64,000 nt of DNA from Thermohalobaculum sp039026375 (GTDB lineage Bacteria; Pseudomonadota; Alphaproteobacteria; Rhodobacterales; Rhodobacteraceae), in contig JBCCML010000012.1 of NCBI GenBank assembly GCA_039026375.1, positions 38,499-102,498 on the forward strand, written 5' to 3'. Of this stretch, positions 17,169-25,909 are shown one piece after another. The position numbers and the translations under genes were made by a program. The notes under the pieces are model-generated. The model was given only the letters and a program-made list of their open reading frames with translations. It did not search any database and was not told the DNA's origin. How positions within the stretch are numbered: position 1 is the stretch's first letter; each line of letters starts with the position of its first letter.

Positions 17169-17774
17169 ATGTCCAACGCGCAACCAACCGTTCATGGTCT
17201 GACCATAACGCCCCAACGTCTAGACGAGATCATTGCGCGCAACGTGGTGCTGTTGCGGCGAGGGCTGGATCTGGAAGCACGGTTCAACTCGGCAGCAGAC
17301 GCACAGGAAGCTGCACGAGCCCAGGCAGAGGCGGCGCGTGCGGCCAAAGGCGAACAGCCGCCCCATGTACCAACCGATGAGGAAACGGCATGGGATGCCT
17401 ATCACGACCGCGCACTGACGCGGATCGCCAGTGCACATGTCGACGTACTCGACCAGTTCGGTCTGGACCCGCGAAAATCTGTGCTGTTCCAGCAGTATCC
17501 CGAACTGATGATGCAGGCCTGTGACCCACAGGTCCCGGTGCTCTATTCGCCCAGATTTCGGTGTTTCACGTTGATGGAGACATGGGGCGCAGCACAGCGC
17601 AGCATCGCGCACTGTCCCAGTACGGGTAAAGAACTGCCCGGCGATCTATCGGATGCGTGGTTCGACCTGACGGACGACTTGATGGGAACGGATGACTGGC
17701 AATCCGGCGATGTCCGTGCCCGCCTGGGCGATGACCACTTCACTGAGCAATGGTGGATCAAGCGCGGGCTGTAG
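17169..17774 (+). CDS. hypothetical protein with a possible DUF6980-like C-terminus
   Basis: A 201-residue soluble protein from the chosen ATG. Residues 10-70 are helical and Ala/Glu-rich (DEIIARNVVLLRRGLDLEAR, then many Ala). The C-terminal half has the segment IAHCPSTGKELPGDLSDAW followed by an acidic stretch; this recalls the CPxCGKxLP pattern of DUF6980-type proteins, but the second cysteine is absent. The frame is open upstream to 17028, but that part is unlike protein-coding sequence, and MSNAQPTVHGL is a natural start. It diverges from the RTX gene. No function can be assigned. Confidence 0.6.
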   Translation: MSNAQPTVHGLTITPQRLDEIIARNVVLLRRGLDLEARFNSAADAQEAARAQAEAARAAKGEQPPHVPTDEETAWDAYHDRALTRIASAHVDVLDQFGLDPRKSVLFQQYPELMMQACDPQVPVLYSPRFRCFTLMETWGAAQRSIAHCPSTGKELPGDLSDAWFDLTDDLMGTDDWQSGDVRARLGDDHFTEQWWIKRGL

Positions 17775-17960
17775 AGCGTGCGACCCCACTGGACCGCGCC
17801 AGTGCTGGACCCCACTGCCACCTGCGGTCAATCTGCCCTGCGCGCCGGTTCTATACGTCGGCGAAGGTCACTCCTATACAGGAGTTGGGAGAGCCCCAAG
17901 AACGTAGCAGCCGAGGATCGGGACACGTCAGAATGACCGCAAGAATCAAGGAGCGTCGCC

Positions 17961-18770
17961 ATCTCGACTGACAATTGGGGCGAACACGCACGCATCGGTA
18001 CCTTCATCGTCGGTGCCGAGGCAGTGCCAGAGGCCGAATGGTGGGCGATGGCCCCGCCCGGTGTCTCGATCCATGCGGCCCGGATCTCGGCCAAGGCACC
18101 CTGGGCAAGCTGGACCGATGACGGCCGCGATGTGGTTCTGGCCCCGGACATGGCACACGGTGCGGCGCAACTGGCGTCGCTCGCCCCCTCGGCCGTCGTC
18201 GTCGCCCATACCTCCAGCAGCATCGTCGGCGGGCCAGGCTGGGACCACGCCGTCACGGCCAAGCTGGTCGAGATCCTGCCGGAGAACTGCGCAATTACGA
18301 CCAACGGCGTCGACTGCATCGGCGCGTTGTCTGCTAGCGGGGTCAGCGCCCCGTTTGTGGTGTTTCCGCCCTGGTTTGGCGATGCCATCAACGCGCGCGG
18401 CCTGGAATACTTGGCGGCGCTGGGTGTCCGCGCGTCGGGCCATATCCGGCAGATCCCAGCCAAGAAATGGCAACATCTGCGGCCTGAGGAGCTCTACGGC
18501 GCCTTCATGCACGTCGAACAGCGCACAGACATGCTGTTCGACCAGATCGTTCAGGCATGCCCCGCAGAGGCGGACGGTGTGTTGATCGTGGGCACAGGTG
18601 TGCGCTGTGTCGGCATCATCGCGGCCCTGGAGACGGCCTTGGGCCGACCGGTCGTAACCGCCAATCAGGCCAGCCTGTGGCGGTGTTTGGGGTTGGCAGG
18701 CGTGGATGCTGCGATTTCAGGCTATGGCACGCTGTTCGCCAAATCTAGTGTTCCGGCGGACCCGCGATAG
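17961..18770 (+). CDS. Asp/Glu racemase-superfamily protein (maleate isomerase/arylmalonate decarboxylase-like) with apparent ATC start
   Basis: A protein of about 269 residues of the maleate cis-trans isomerase/arylmalonate decarboxylase group. Family segments are ARIGTFIVGAEAVPEAEWW, APPGVSIHAARI and the C-terminal RPVVTANQASLW. The first conventional start is GTG at 18024, but this would delete the first beta strand. In frame, AAGGAG (17948-17953) is followed after 7 nt by ATC TCG ACT GAC, exactly where an ATG is expected; a stop lies at 17934. The two catalytic Cys positions of maleate isomerase appear to be His (AHTSSS) and Gly (VGTGVR). Activity is therefore uncertain. It could be a divergent enzyme or a gene with a damaged start codon. 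Confidence 0.72.
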   Translation: MSTDNWGEHARIGTFIVGAEAVPEAEWWAMAPPGVSIHAARISAKAPWASWTDDGRDVVLAPDMAHGAAQLASLAPSAVVVAHTSSSIVGGPGWDHAVTAKLVEILPENCAITTNGVDCIGALSASGVSAPFVVFPPWFGDAINARGLEYLAALGVRASGHIRQIPAKKWQHLRPEELYGAFMHVEQRTDMLFDQIVQACPAEADGVLIVGTGVRCVGIIAALETALGRPVVTANQASLWRCLGLAGVDAAISGYGTLFAKSSVPADPR

Positions 18771-18845
18771 GCACCCACCCCCTAGGTGCGGTCCCGAAAA
18801 CCCTGCGACTAAACCCTCACCCAGTAACGGCCAAAACGCCCAAGT

Positions 18846-19214
18846 TCAGCGTTCGGCCGCGTCCAGCCGGGCGGCAGGGCTGCCCGCCGGTTGATCGTCC
18901 CCCGCGATGACCAGCTTGTCTTCGCCAACTTTCGGGGCCGCGGCTTCCTGCACGGCGACCGGCCGTGGCCGCTCTACCTGGACCTTCGCCCGGCGAAACA
19001 CCAGCACGGCCCGATGCACTTCGCGCGGGCGGGCAAAGAAGCTGGCCTTCTCCTCCACCGGGATCAGATCCGTGCGCAGATACTCCCAGCCGCCACTGGA
19101 TTCTTCGGCGATCAGTTCCTGCATCGCGGCGGCAACACGATCGGTACGGGTCTTGGCGCCTTTGTGACGGCGCGCCTTCTCCGGAGCCGCAACGCATTTA
19201 TACTCGTAGGACAT
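18846..19214 (-). CDS. DUF4177 domain protein
   Basis: A 122-residue protein beginning SYEYKCVAAPEK after the Met, the usual opening of DUF4177 proteins. GGWEYLRTDLIP is the conserved Trp-Glu motif of that domain. Residues 75-122 form a Pro/Ala/Lys-rich, probably disordered tail. The ATG at 19214 has GGGGGAGAG about 5 nt upstream; an in-frame ATG at 19298 would add 28 unlikely residues. It is convergent with the racemase-like gene and divergent from the alpha/beta-hydrolase gene. Function unknown; no membrane segment. Confidence 0.8.
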   Translation of the reverse strand: MSYEYKCVAAPEKARRHKGAKTRTDRVAAAMQELIAEESSGGWEYLRTDLIPVEEKASFFARPREVHRAVLVFRRAKVQVERPRPVAVQEAAAPKVGEDKLVIAGDDQPAGSPAARLDAAER

Positions 19215-19341
19215 GGCACTCTCCCCCGGACGGTACGGGCCCGCTGGCCCTTTCCCCGGTTTCACCAGAAGCCTGCCCCTGACGCAAGGTTCAAGCACGC
19301 GCGCAACCAGAATTTAACGACGTTGTGGGCACACCCGGGTC

Positions 19342-20619
19342 ATGAGTTTCATGCGCTTTTCCGCGGCGCCGGCCGGCCGCCTAAACGACCGTACGATCCC
19401 GTGGGCGATCTTCGGGGAACGCGAAGAGGTGCCCGACGGGTTGGAGGACAGCGCCCTGGCCGGGGTCAACCTGGCGCAGATCGCCTCCAGCCCCGGCGCG
19501 CCGATGTTCGAACCGGAATCGCTTTTTGGCGCCCACATGGCGGGCCGCGAGGTCGAGATTGACCCCAAGGCGCCCGTCGTCGTCTTTGTGCACGGCTTTC
19601 AATGCGAGCCGCGCCGCCCGATCGTTGCCCGCACAAACAGCGACAACCCCCACCGGGCGATCTTTCATTTCGATGAAACCCCCGACGGACCCGGCTCCCG
19701 CGAAGAAAAGCGCCGTCACATCACGCCGTGGTTCGCCCGCGGAATGCTGGCAAAGGGCCGCGGCAAGCCCGAGGACTGCACCGGGCTGGCGGTCGGCTAT
19801 TCCTACGCCTCCTATGGTGGGGTGCCCGACCCGTTCCTGCCCCGCTACTGGGACCGGCTTACAAGCCAGATGGGACTGGCGTGGAACCTGCGCGCACCGC
19901 CATCGGCGTATGTGAAAGCCTATCGCGATGCCGAAATGGCCGGGTTCGGCCTGGCGGCGGTGCTGACGCAGTTGCGCGCCAAACTGGATCACGAGGGGCT
20001 ATACGACAAACCCATCGACCTGTTTTGCCACTCGCTGGGGGCCCGAACGGTGCTGTCGGCGTTGGCCCTGATCGCGCAGCGCTGGCCCAACGACACCACG
20101 CTGGCCCGCATCGACCGGGTCCTGATGCTGGGTGGCGCCTGCTACTGGGGGCAGGCCGCCTATGCGCTGGCCAATATCACCTTTGCCGGGCTGGAAAAGC
20201 GGCCGCAATTCTACAACTTCACATCCAGTTCTGATGACGTGCTGGCCTATCTGGGCGGACGGGCAACGCCGACCTCCGCCGCGACCGAAGCAATCGAAGA
20301 TCTCAGTCTGGAGGATCCCAAGCAACTGCAGTTGCTGAAACGGGGCCGGACCATCGGGCGGCACGGCAAACCGCCCCATGCGCTGTACGAGTTTTTCGGC
20401 GACGACTATCCCGATTGGATCGACATCCCGCTGGACAGCGCACGCGTCGCCAGATGGGGACGGTTATACGGGTTTAACCTGCGCGGGCGCCGGCGGTTTT
20501 CGTTGGGCGACCACTTCCTGCAGTACACGCACCCTGGTAATTGGAAGCTGTACCGGGCCATCCTGCATGAGCGTGACGGCTGGAACACCGTCGATTTGCA
20601 CGATGACTTTACGATCTAG
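19342..20619 (+). CDS. alpha/beta-hydrolase fold protein
   Basis: A 425-residue predicted serine hydrolase. An oxyanion-type strand-loop VVVFVHGFQCEPRR lies near residue 84. The nucleophile elbow is LFCHSLGARTVLSAL near residue 230, so the motif is CHSLG with Cys in place of the first Gly. Candidate acid and base are in NFTSSSDDVL and GDHFLQY. The first 70 residues and the last 80 are not recognised. No signal peptide is visible. It is encoded alone, convergent with gatB (41 bases between stops). Lipase, esterase or thioesterase activity cannot be chosen from sequence alone. Confidence 0.72.
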   Translation: MSFMRFSAAPAGRLNDRTIPWAIFGEREEVPDGLEDSALAGVNLAQIASSPGAPMFEPESLFGAHMAGREVEIDPKAPVVVFVHGFQCEPRRPIVARTNSDNPHRAIFHFDETPDGPGSREEKRRHITPWFARGMLAKGRGKPEDCTGLAVGYSYASYGGVPDPFLPRYWDRLTSQMGLAWNLRAPPSAYVKAYRDAEMAGFGLAAVLTQLRAKLDHEGLYDKPIDLFCHSLGARTVLSALALIAQRWPNDTTLARIDRVLMLGGACYWGQAAYALANITFAGLEKRPQFYNFTSSSDDVLAYLGGRATPTSAATEAIEDLSLEDPKQLQLLKRGRTIGRHGKPPHALYEFFGDDYPDWIDIPLDSARVARWGRLYGFNLRGRRRFSLGDHFLQYTHPGNWKLYRAILHERDGWNTVDLHDDFTI

Positions 20620-20660
20620 CAGCCGCCTAGGATCGGCCCCGCGGCCTATTCGCCCCCAGA

Positions 20661-22181
20661 CTACTCGATGCCCAGCTTGGACTTGACCAGCTGCTGCACG
20701 GCCTGCGGGTTCGCCTTGCCCTGCGTGGCTTTCATCACCTGACCGACGAACCAGCCCGCCATGGTGGGCTTGGCCTTGGCCTGCTCGACCTTGTCGGGAT
20801 TGGCAGCCAGCACCTCGTCCACCGCGGCTTCGATGGCACCGGTATCCGTGACCTGCTTCATGCCGCGGGATTCGACGATCTCGGCCGGGTCGCCGCCCTC
20901 GGCCCAGACGATCTCGAACAGCTCCTTGCCGATCTTGCCGGAAATGTCGCCCTTACCGATCAGATCGATAATGCCGCCGATCTGGGCGGCGGAGATTGGG
21001 CTGTCGGTGACGCCCAAGCCTTCCTTGTTCAGGCGACCGAACAGTTCGTTGATCACCCAGTTAGCGGCCTGCTTACCGTCGCGGCCCGCCGCCACTTCCT
21101 CGAAGAAGGCGGCATTCTCGACCTCGGCCGTCAGCACGCCAGCGTCATACTCGGTCATCCCATAATCAGCGACAAAGCGTGACTTCTTGGCGTCCGGCAG
21201 TTCGGGCAGCCCGGCGGCGATGTCATCGACCCAGGCCTGCTCGATCTCCAGCGGCAGAAGGTCCGGATCGGGGAAATAGCGGTAATCGTGCGCCTCTTCC
21301 TTCGAGCGCATGGACCGCGTCTCGTTCTTGTTCGGATCGTAGAGGCGGGTCTCCTGATCCACGGTGCCGCCATCTTCGATGATGCCGATCTGGCGACGTG
21401 CCTCGACCTCGATGGCTGCCATGATGAAGCGCATCGAGTTCATGTTCTTGATCTCGCAGCGCGTGCCCAGGTGGCTGAAATCGCCGCTTTCGCGGAACTT
21501 CTCATAATCGCCCACCCGGCAGACGCTGACGTTGACGTCCGCGCGCAGGCTGCCCTCCTGCATGTTGCCATCGCAGGTGCCCAGGTAGCGCACGATCTGG
21601 CGGATTTTGCGCACGTATTCTGCGGCCTCTTCGGGGCCGCGAATGTCGGGGCGGCTGACAATCTCCATCAGCGCGGTGCCGGACCGGTTCAGATCCACAA
21701 AGCTCATGGCCGGGTCCATGTCGTGCACGGACTTGCCGGCGTCTTGCTCCAGGTGGATACGCTCGATCCGGACGCGGCGGGCAACGCCCGGCTCCATGTC
21801 GACGATGACCTCTCCCTCGCCCACCACCGGGTGCTTGAACTGGCTGATCTGATAGCCCTGCGGCAGATCGGGGTAAAAGTAGTTCTTGCGGTCGAACCGG
21901 CTCCACAGGTTGATTTGGGCACGCAGGCCCAAGCCGGTGCGCACCGCCTGTTCGACGCAATGGGCGTTGATCACCGGCAGCATGCCGGGCATCGCCGCAT
22001 CGACCAACGAGACATGGGTGTTCGGCTCGGCCCCGAACGCGGTCGACGCGCCCGAAAACAGCTTGGACTGGCTGGCCACTTGGGCATGCACCTCCATGCC
22101 GATCACCAGCTCCCAGTCGTCCTTGACGCCGGCAATGCGCTTGGGCTCGGGCTCGCGATAGTCCAGGTGGTCGTCCAGCAT
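20661..22181 (-). CDS. gatB: Asp-tRNA(Asn)/Glu-tRNA(Gln) amidotransferase subunit B
   Basis: A 506-residue GatB, the tRNA-binding kinase subunit of the GatCAB amidotransferase that converts mischarged Glu-tRNA(Gln) or Asp-tRNA(Asn). Signature segments are ELVIGMEVHAQ near residue 28, DAAMPGMLPVIN, RKNYFYPDLPQGYQISQ and LMEIVSRPDIRGPEEA. The C-terminal 150 residues are the helical tail and YqeY-like domain. The length is normal for the family. The ATG at 22181 has GGAGG 7 nt upstream; an upstream in-frame ATG at 22229 is possible but would overlap the divergent gene. gatA and gatC are not adjacent. Confidence 0.96.
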   Translation of the reverse strand: MLDDHLDYREPEPKRIAGVKDDWELVIGMEVHAQVASQSKLFSGASTAFGAEPNTHVSLVDAAMPGMLPVINAHCVEQAVRTGLGLRAQINLWSRFDRKNYFYPDLPQGYQISQFKHPVVGEGEVIVDMEPGVARRVRIERIHLEQDAGKSVHDMDPAMSFVDLNRSGTALMEIVSRPDIRGPEEAAEYVRKIRQIVRYLGTCDGNMQEGSLRADVNVSVCRVGDYEKFRESGDFSHLGTRCEIKNMNSMRFIMAAIEVEARRQIGIIEDGGTVDQETRLYDPNKNETRSMRSKEEAHDYRYFPDPDLLPLEIEQAWVDDIAAGLPELPDAKKSRFVADYGMTEYDAGVLTAEVENAAFFEEVAAGRDGKQAANWVINELFGRLNKEGLGVTDSPISAAQIGGIIDLIGKGDISGKIGKELFEIVWAEGGDPAEIVESRGMKQVTDTGAIEAAVDEVLAANPDKVEQAKAKPTMAGWFVGQVMKATQGKANPQAVQQLVKSKLGIE

Positions 22182-22282
22182 GTCGAATCCTCCGGGGTTC
22201 CACGGGGGTGATAGGTCCGCGCCGGACACGTGACAAGTCCGCCAAGGTGGGTTTAGCTGCCAGAAAGCTGGGGGAGCACGTC

Positions 22283-23140
22283 ATGCGGGCCATCATCATC
22301 GCAAGCTGGATCGTCCTGAGCGCGGGGGTTGGCGCGGCGATCACGGCCGGGCCTGCCAAGGCGGACGTGCTGCAACTGATCGTCGAGACGGGCGAGATCC
22401 GCCTGGGCGTGCGTGCCGATGCGCCGCCCTTCTCCTACCTGGACCCCGAGCGCGGCTATCGCGGGCTGGCCGTCGACATCTGCGTCGAGGTGGCCGCCCG
22501 AATGGCCCTGACGCTGGAAACGACGATAAAACCGGTGTTTGTCGAGCAATCGGCCAAGTCGCGCTTCCCCGCGCTGATCCAGGGCGAGACCGACCTGCAC
22601 TGCGGCCCCGCCACGGCCACCCTGGCGCGGCGCGACATGGTAGATTTCTCGATCCTCTACTTCGTTGACGGCGTCTCGCTGGCCGGGCTGCCCGGCGCCT
22701 ATACCGCCCTGTTTGAGCGGGGCGGCGGGCGCATCGGCGTGCTGGAGGGCACCACCGCCGTCGCCATCATCGAAGATCTGGTCCAACGCAACGACCTGGC
22801 CGCCGAGATCATCCCCTACCCCTCGCATGCGTCAGGGTTGGAGGCGCTGGACCGCGAAGAGGTTCAGCTTTACGCGGGCGACCAGGCGATCCTGCTGTTC
22901 ATGCTGTCGGCCACCTTCCCGGAGGCGCCCTATTTCGTCCAGGACGAGGTGCTGAGCTTCGAGCCCTACGCCCTGGTGATGCGCCGGGGCGCGTCGGACC
23001 TGCGCCTGGCCGTGGACCGGGCGCTGAGCGCGATCATCACCGACGGGGTGATCTACACGCTGATCCGGCGCTCGTTCGGCGACTTTCCCTTGCCGCCCGA
23101 GGCGCTGGCAGCCTACGAGATCGTGGCGCTGCCCGAATAG
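22283..23140 (+). CDS. periplasmic amino-acid-type solute-binding protein (SBP family 3)
   Basis: A 285-residue secreted binding protein. A signal peptide (RAIIIASWIVLSAGVGAAI, cleavage after PAKA) precedes a family 3 domain: GEIRLGVRADAPPFSYLD, GYRGLAVDICVEVA and FPALIQGETDLHCGPAT are typical. Family members bind polar amino acids or serve ABC transporters, but no permease or ATPase gene is adjacent, so it may work with an unlinked transporter. GGGGGAG precedes the ATG at 22283; the longer frame from 22208 overlaps gatB's start. It diverges from gatB across about 100 bp. Confidence 0.85.
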   Translation: MRAIIIASWIVLSAGVGAAITAGPAKADVLQLIVETGEIRLGVRADAPPFSYLDPERGYRGLAVDICVEVAARMALTLETTIKPVFVEQSAKSRFPALIQGETDLHCGPATATLARRDMVDFSILYFVDGVSLAGLPGAYTALFERGGGRIGVLEGTTAVAIIEDLVQRNDLAAEIIPYPSHASGLEALDREEVQLYAGDQAILLFMLSATFPEAPYFVQDEVLSFEPYALVMRRGASDLRLAVDRALSAIITDGVIYTLIRRSFGDFPLPPEALAAYEIVALPE

Positions 23141-23177
23141 GCTGCGGCAACCCGCAAACCCCGATCAAGGAGCCACA

Positions 23178-23525
23178 ATGGCCGTCAAACGCATGGTTTT
23201 GGAACTGGGCATGGGCACCTCGCTGACCCAGGAAAACTGGACCGATGCCGCCTGCCGCGCGGTGCGCGACGCGATCTGGCACAACTCGGTGACCGTGGCC
23301 GATGCCTTCGGCGTCGGGCGCGACGACATGCTGATCGAGGCGGTGATCGGCGCGGGCGACCCGGCCGCCGTCGACACCCAGGCGGTCGCCGCCGTCTTCC
23401 CCTATGGCAAGGTCAGCGTGCGCGTCGAACAGGGCGGCATGTCGATCCCCAAGGACAGTGGCGGACACACCATCATGGCCAACGCCGCGATCATCGTCTC
23501 GTTGGATCTGCCGGAGGACGCGTAA
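23178..23525 (+). CDS. Lin0512-family protein, copy 1
   Basis: A 115-residue protein of the Lin0512 family (TIGR02058-type), recognised by the opening KRMVLELGMGTSLTQENWT and by DAACRAVRDAIWHNS. The AAVFPYGKVSVRVEQGG segment is shared with the next gene. Function is unknown; proteins are small, soluble and often encoded in pairs. AAGGAG lies about 8 nt before the ATG. Its TAA overlaps the ATG of the second copy (TAATG), so the two are translationally coupled and may form a hetero-oligomer (inference). It follows the binding-protein gene by 37 bases. Confidence 0.85.
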   Translation: MAVKRMVLELGMGTSLTQENWTDAACRAVRDAIWHNSVTVADAFGVGRDDMLIEAVIGAGDPAAVDTQAVAAVFPYGKVSVRVEQGGMSIPKDSGGHTIMANAAIIVSLDLPEDA

Positions 23526-23866
23526 TGGCCGAGATGAAACGCATCATTCTGGAGATGGGCTTCGGCACCGATCTGCACGGCGAGGACTATACCAAGGCCG
23601 CCAAACGCGCGGTGCGCGATGCGATGTATCACTCGTCGCTGGGGCTGTTCTCGACCTGCGGGATCGACCCCGCGACCATGCAGATCGAGCTGACGATCGC
23701 CGCCCAGGACCCGGACGCCGTGGACCTGCAAGCGGTTGCCGCCGAAATGCCCTATGGCCAGGTGACGCCTAAGGTCGTGCATGGGGGCCTGAACGTCGCC
23801 GACCACTTGGGCAAGGGTCAGACGATCACGGTCAACGCCGGCATCCTGGTGCGCATCCCCGTCTGA
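23525..23866 (+). CDS. Lin0512-family protein, copy 2
   Basis: A 113-residue paralogue of the preceding gene. The same blocks occur in order: KRIILEMGFGTDLHGEDYT, AAKRAVRDAMYHSSLGL, AVAAEMPYGQVTPKVVHGG and a final hydrophobic strand (TVNAGILVRIPV). The copies are clearly related yet diverged, so the duplication is old. No catalytic residues are established for the family. Start and stop overlap the first copy by one base. About 100 bp separate it from the EamA transporter gene. Confidence 0.85.
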   Translation: MAEMKRIILEMGFGTDLHGEDYTKAAKRAVRDAMYHSSLGLFSTCGIDPATMQIELTIAAQDPDAVDLQAVAAEMPYGQVTPKVVHGGLNVADHLGKGQTITVNAGILVRIPV

Positions 23867-23947
23867 GATCGACGCGGCAGAGCATGCCGCTCAGACCGGC
23901 CCGGACCGCAAGATCCGGGCTGCCAGCCCGTTCGCCCGGCGTTATGA

Positions 23948-23967
23948 GGCCCCGAAAGGAAGGGGCC
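23948..23967 (+). promoter_or_regulatory. hairpin covering the ribosome site of the EamA gene
   Basis: GGCCCC-gaaaggaa-GGGGCC, a perfect 6-bp GC stem whose loop and 3' arm contain the purine-rich ribosome-binding region just before the ATG at 23970. Folding would hide the ribosome site. Confidence 0.4.
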
Positions 23968-23969
23968 CC

Positions 23970-24950
23970 ATGACCGGCAAACCAGAAAGCGCTCCCAATA
24001 AAGCACCGAACATGACCCCTAACAGTACTGCTAACATGACCGTGCGCCTTTGGGCGCTGCTGATCCTGTTGTCACTGCTCTGGGGCGGGTCGTTCTTGTT
24101 CGTCGGCATCGCCGTGGCCGAATTGCCGCCCCTGTCCATCGTGCTCCTGCGCGTCGCGTTGGCGGCGGCGGCACTGTGGGCGTTCCTGATCCTGACGGGT
24201 CAGCGCATGCCGGCCAACTGGGTCATCTGGGGCGCCTTTCTGGGCATGGGACTTCTGAACAACGTGATCCCCTTCACCCTGATCGTCTGGGGCCAGACCC
24301 AGATCGCGTCAGGCCTCGCATCGATCCTGAACGCCATGACGCCGATCTTCACGGTGCTGGTCGCGCACATGCTGACCGCGGACGAGCGGCTGACCGGCGC
24401 CAAGGCGGCGGGCGTCGCCCTGGGCCTGGCAGGGGTTATCGTGATGATTGGGTGGGAGGTGTTGTCGGGCCTGGGCACCGCCCTCTGGGCACAGATCGCG
24501 GTGCTGGGCGCCGCCGTCTCCTATGCCTTTGCCGGGATCTTCGGGCGGCGGTTCCGGGCGCTAGGCGTCAGCCCGGTCCAAACCGCCGCCGGGCAGGTCA
24601 CAGCCTCGGCCCTGTTGCTGCTGCCCGTCACCCTGGCCGTCGAGCAACCCTGGGCGCTGCCGCTGCCCGGGGCCGGGACCTGGGGCGCGGTCATTGCGCT
24701 GGCGATCCTGTCCACCGCGATGGCCTATGTCCTCTACTTTCGGATCCTGGCGGCTGCGGGGGCCACCAACCTGCTGCTGGTGACGTTCCTGATCCCGCCA
24801 TCCGCCATCCTGATGGGCTGGGCGGTCCTGGACGAGCGGCTGCAGGTGCAGCATCTGGCGGGCCTGGCCCTTATCCTGGCCGGTCTGGCCGTGATCGACG
24901 GGCGGCTCTTTCGGCGTAGAACCCGGTCGCAGGGTCAGCCCGCCAGGTAG
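23970..24950 (+). CDS. EamA-domain (DMT superfamily) transporter
   Basis: A 326-residue drug/metabolite-transporter protein with about ten membrane helices in two EamA repeats. The first repeat starts RLWALLILLSLLWGGSFLFVG; the second covers about residues 165-310. The family exports amino acids, sugars or other small molecules; the substrate is not deducible. The first 25 residues contain a Pro/Asn-rich stretch with internal Met codons (residues 15 and 23) that could be alternative starts. The last 16 bases overlap the end of the convergent AEC gene. Confidence 0.9.
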   Translation: MTGKPESAPNKAPNMTPNSTANMTVRLWALLILLSLLWGGSFLFVGIAVAELPPLSIVLLRVALAAAALWAFLILTGQRMPANWVIWGAFLGMGLLNNVIPFTLIVWGQTQIASGLASILNAMTPIFTVLVAHMLTADERLTGAKAAGVALGLAGVIVMIGWEVLSGLGTALWAQIAVLGAAVSYAFAGIFGRRFRALGVSPVQTAAGQVTASALLLLPVTLAVEQPWALPLPGAGTWGAVIALAILSTAMAYVLYFRILAAAGATNLLLVTFLIPPSAILMGWAVLDERLQVQHLAGLALILAGLAVIDGRLFRRRTRSQGQPAR

Positions 24951-25867
24951 GCCGCCAACAGGTTAAAGCTGACCAGGGCCACGGCGGTCGAGACCAGGAT
25001 CGCGCCCGACACCAGCCCCGGGCGCACCTCGTAGCGCGTGGCCAGCAGAAAGACGTTGTTGGCGACCGGCAGGGCCGCCAGCAGCACGCCCGCCTGCACC
25101 AGTGCCGCGTCGAGTTCCAGCCAATAGCCCATGACCAGCAGCACCAGCACCGGATGGATGGCCAGCTTGATCACGGTCAGCACCGACAGCTCACCCAGCG
25201 AGCCCCTCAGCGGTTGGCCGTAAAGCGTCACCCCGATGGAGAACAGCGCCGTCGGCACCGCCGCCCCACCCAGCACCACGAGGAAGTCATCGACAACCGT
25301 GGGCAGCGCTAGGCCACTGGCCGACAGGCCCAGGCCGATGAACAGCGACAGCAGGAACGGGCTGGTGATCGCTGCCCCGATGGCCCGGGCAAAGGCGCTG
25401 ATCGGTGTCCTGCCGGTCTGCGCGGTGAACTCGATGGCCGCGATGACGGCGGGGACCACCAGCATGAAGTCGACGATGATCGCCATGGCAACCGGGGCCG
25501 TCGCCGCCGCACCCGCCACGCCGATGACCAGGGTGATGCCCAGATACCCGACATTGCCGTGCGCCGCAGTGGCCGCCTGGATCACCGCCGCCTTGGCGGG
25601 GCTGCCCAGCGCGCGGGCCACCAGCGCGGTCGCCACGAACACCGCAAACGAGGCCGCGGCCCACCCGGCCAAAAAGCCCACGTCCAGCATGTCGGCCAGG
25701 GGCAGCGAGCCCAGCTTGCGGATCAGCAGCGCCGGCAGCGCGAACCACAGCACAAAGGCGTTCAGCGCCGGCGCCGTGCTAGTGCCCGCCACGCCCCAGC
25801 GCGCCGCGGCCAGCCCGCAGGCGATCAGCGCAAAGAACGGCAGCGTGACGGCGATGGTCCCGCTCAT
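24935..25867 (-). CDS. AEC (auxin efflux carrier) family transporter
   Basis: A 310-residue membrane protein with two five-helix halves as in AEC-family transporters. The opening is VTLPFFALIACGLAAARWG, the first-half crossover HGNVGYLGITLVIG carries the conserved NxGYLG motif, and the C-terminal half includes ALPVANNVFLLATRY. Bacterial members transport organic acids such as malate. It is convergent with the EamA gene and 42 bases downstream of the TerC-family gene on the same strand. Confidence 0.88.
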   Translation of the reverse strand: MSGTIAVTLPFFALIACGLAAARWGVAGTSTAPALNAFVLWFALPALLIRKLGSLPLADMLDVGFLAGWAAASFAVFVATALVARALGSPAKAAVIQAATAAHGNVGYLGITLVIGVAGAAATAPVAMAIIVDFMLVVPAVIAAIEFTAQTGRTPISAFARAIGAAITSPFLLSLFIGLGLSASGLALPTVVDDFLVVLGGAAVPTALFSIGVTLYGQPLRGSLGELSVLTVIKLAIHPVLVLLVMGYWLELDAALVQAGVLLAALPVANNVFLLATRYEVRPGLVSGAILVSTAVALVSFNLLAAYLAG

Positions 25868-25909
25868 CGGCGCCCCAACTGCCTGGTCACGGGACCGCGC
25901 CCACGCGGC

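Noticed and set aside
16953..17216. 87-codon minus-strand frame in the RTX upstream region
   Set aside because: No ribosome site or family motif, and it overlaps the start of the hypothetical gene at 17169 and the palindrome region.
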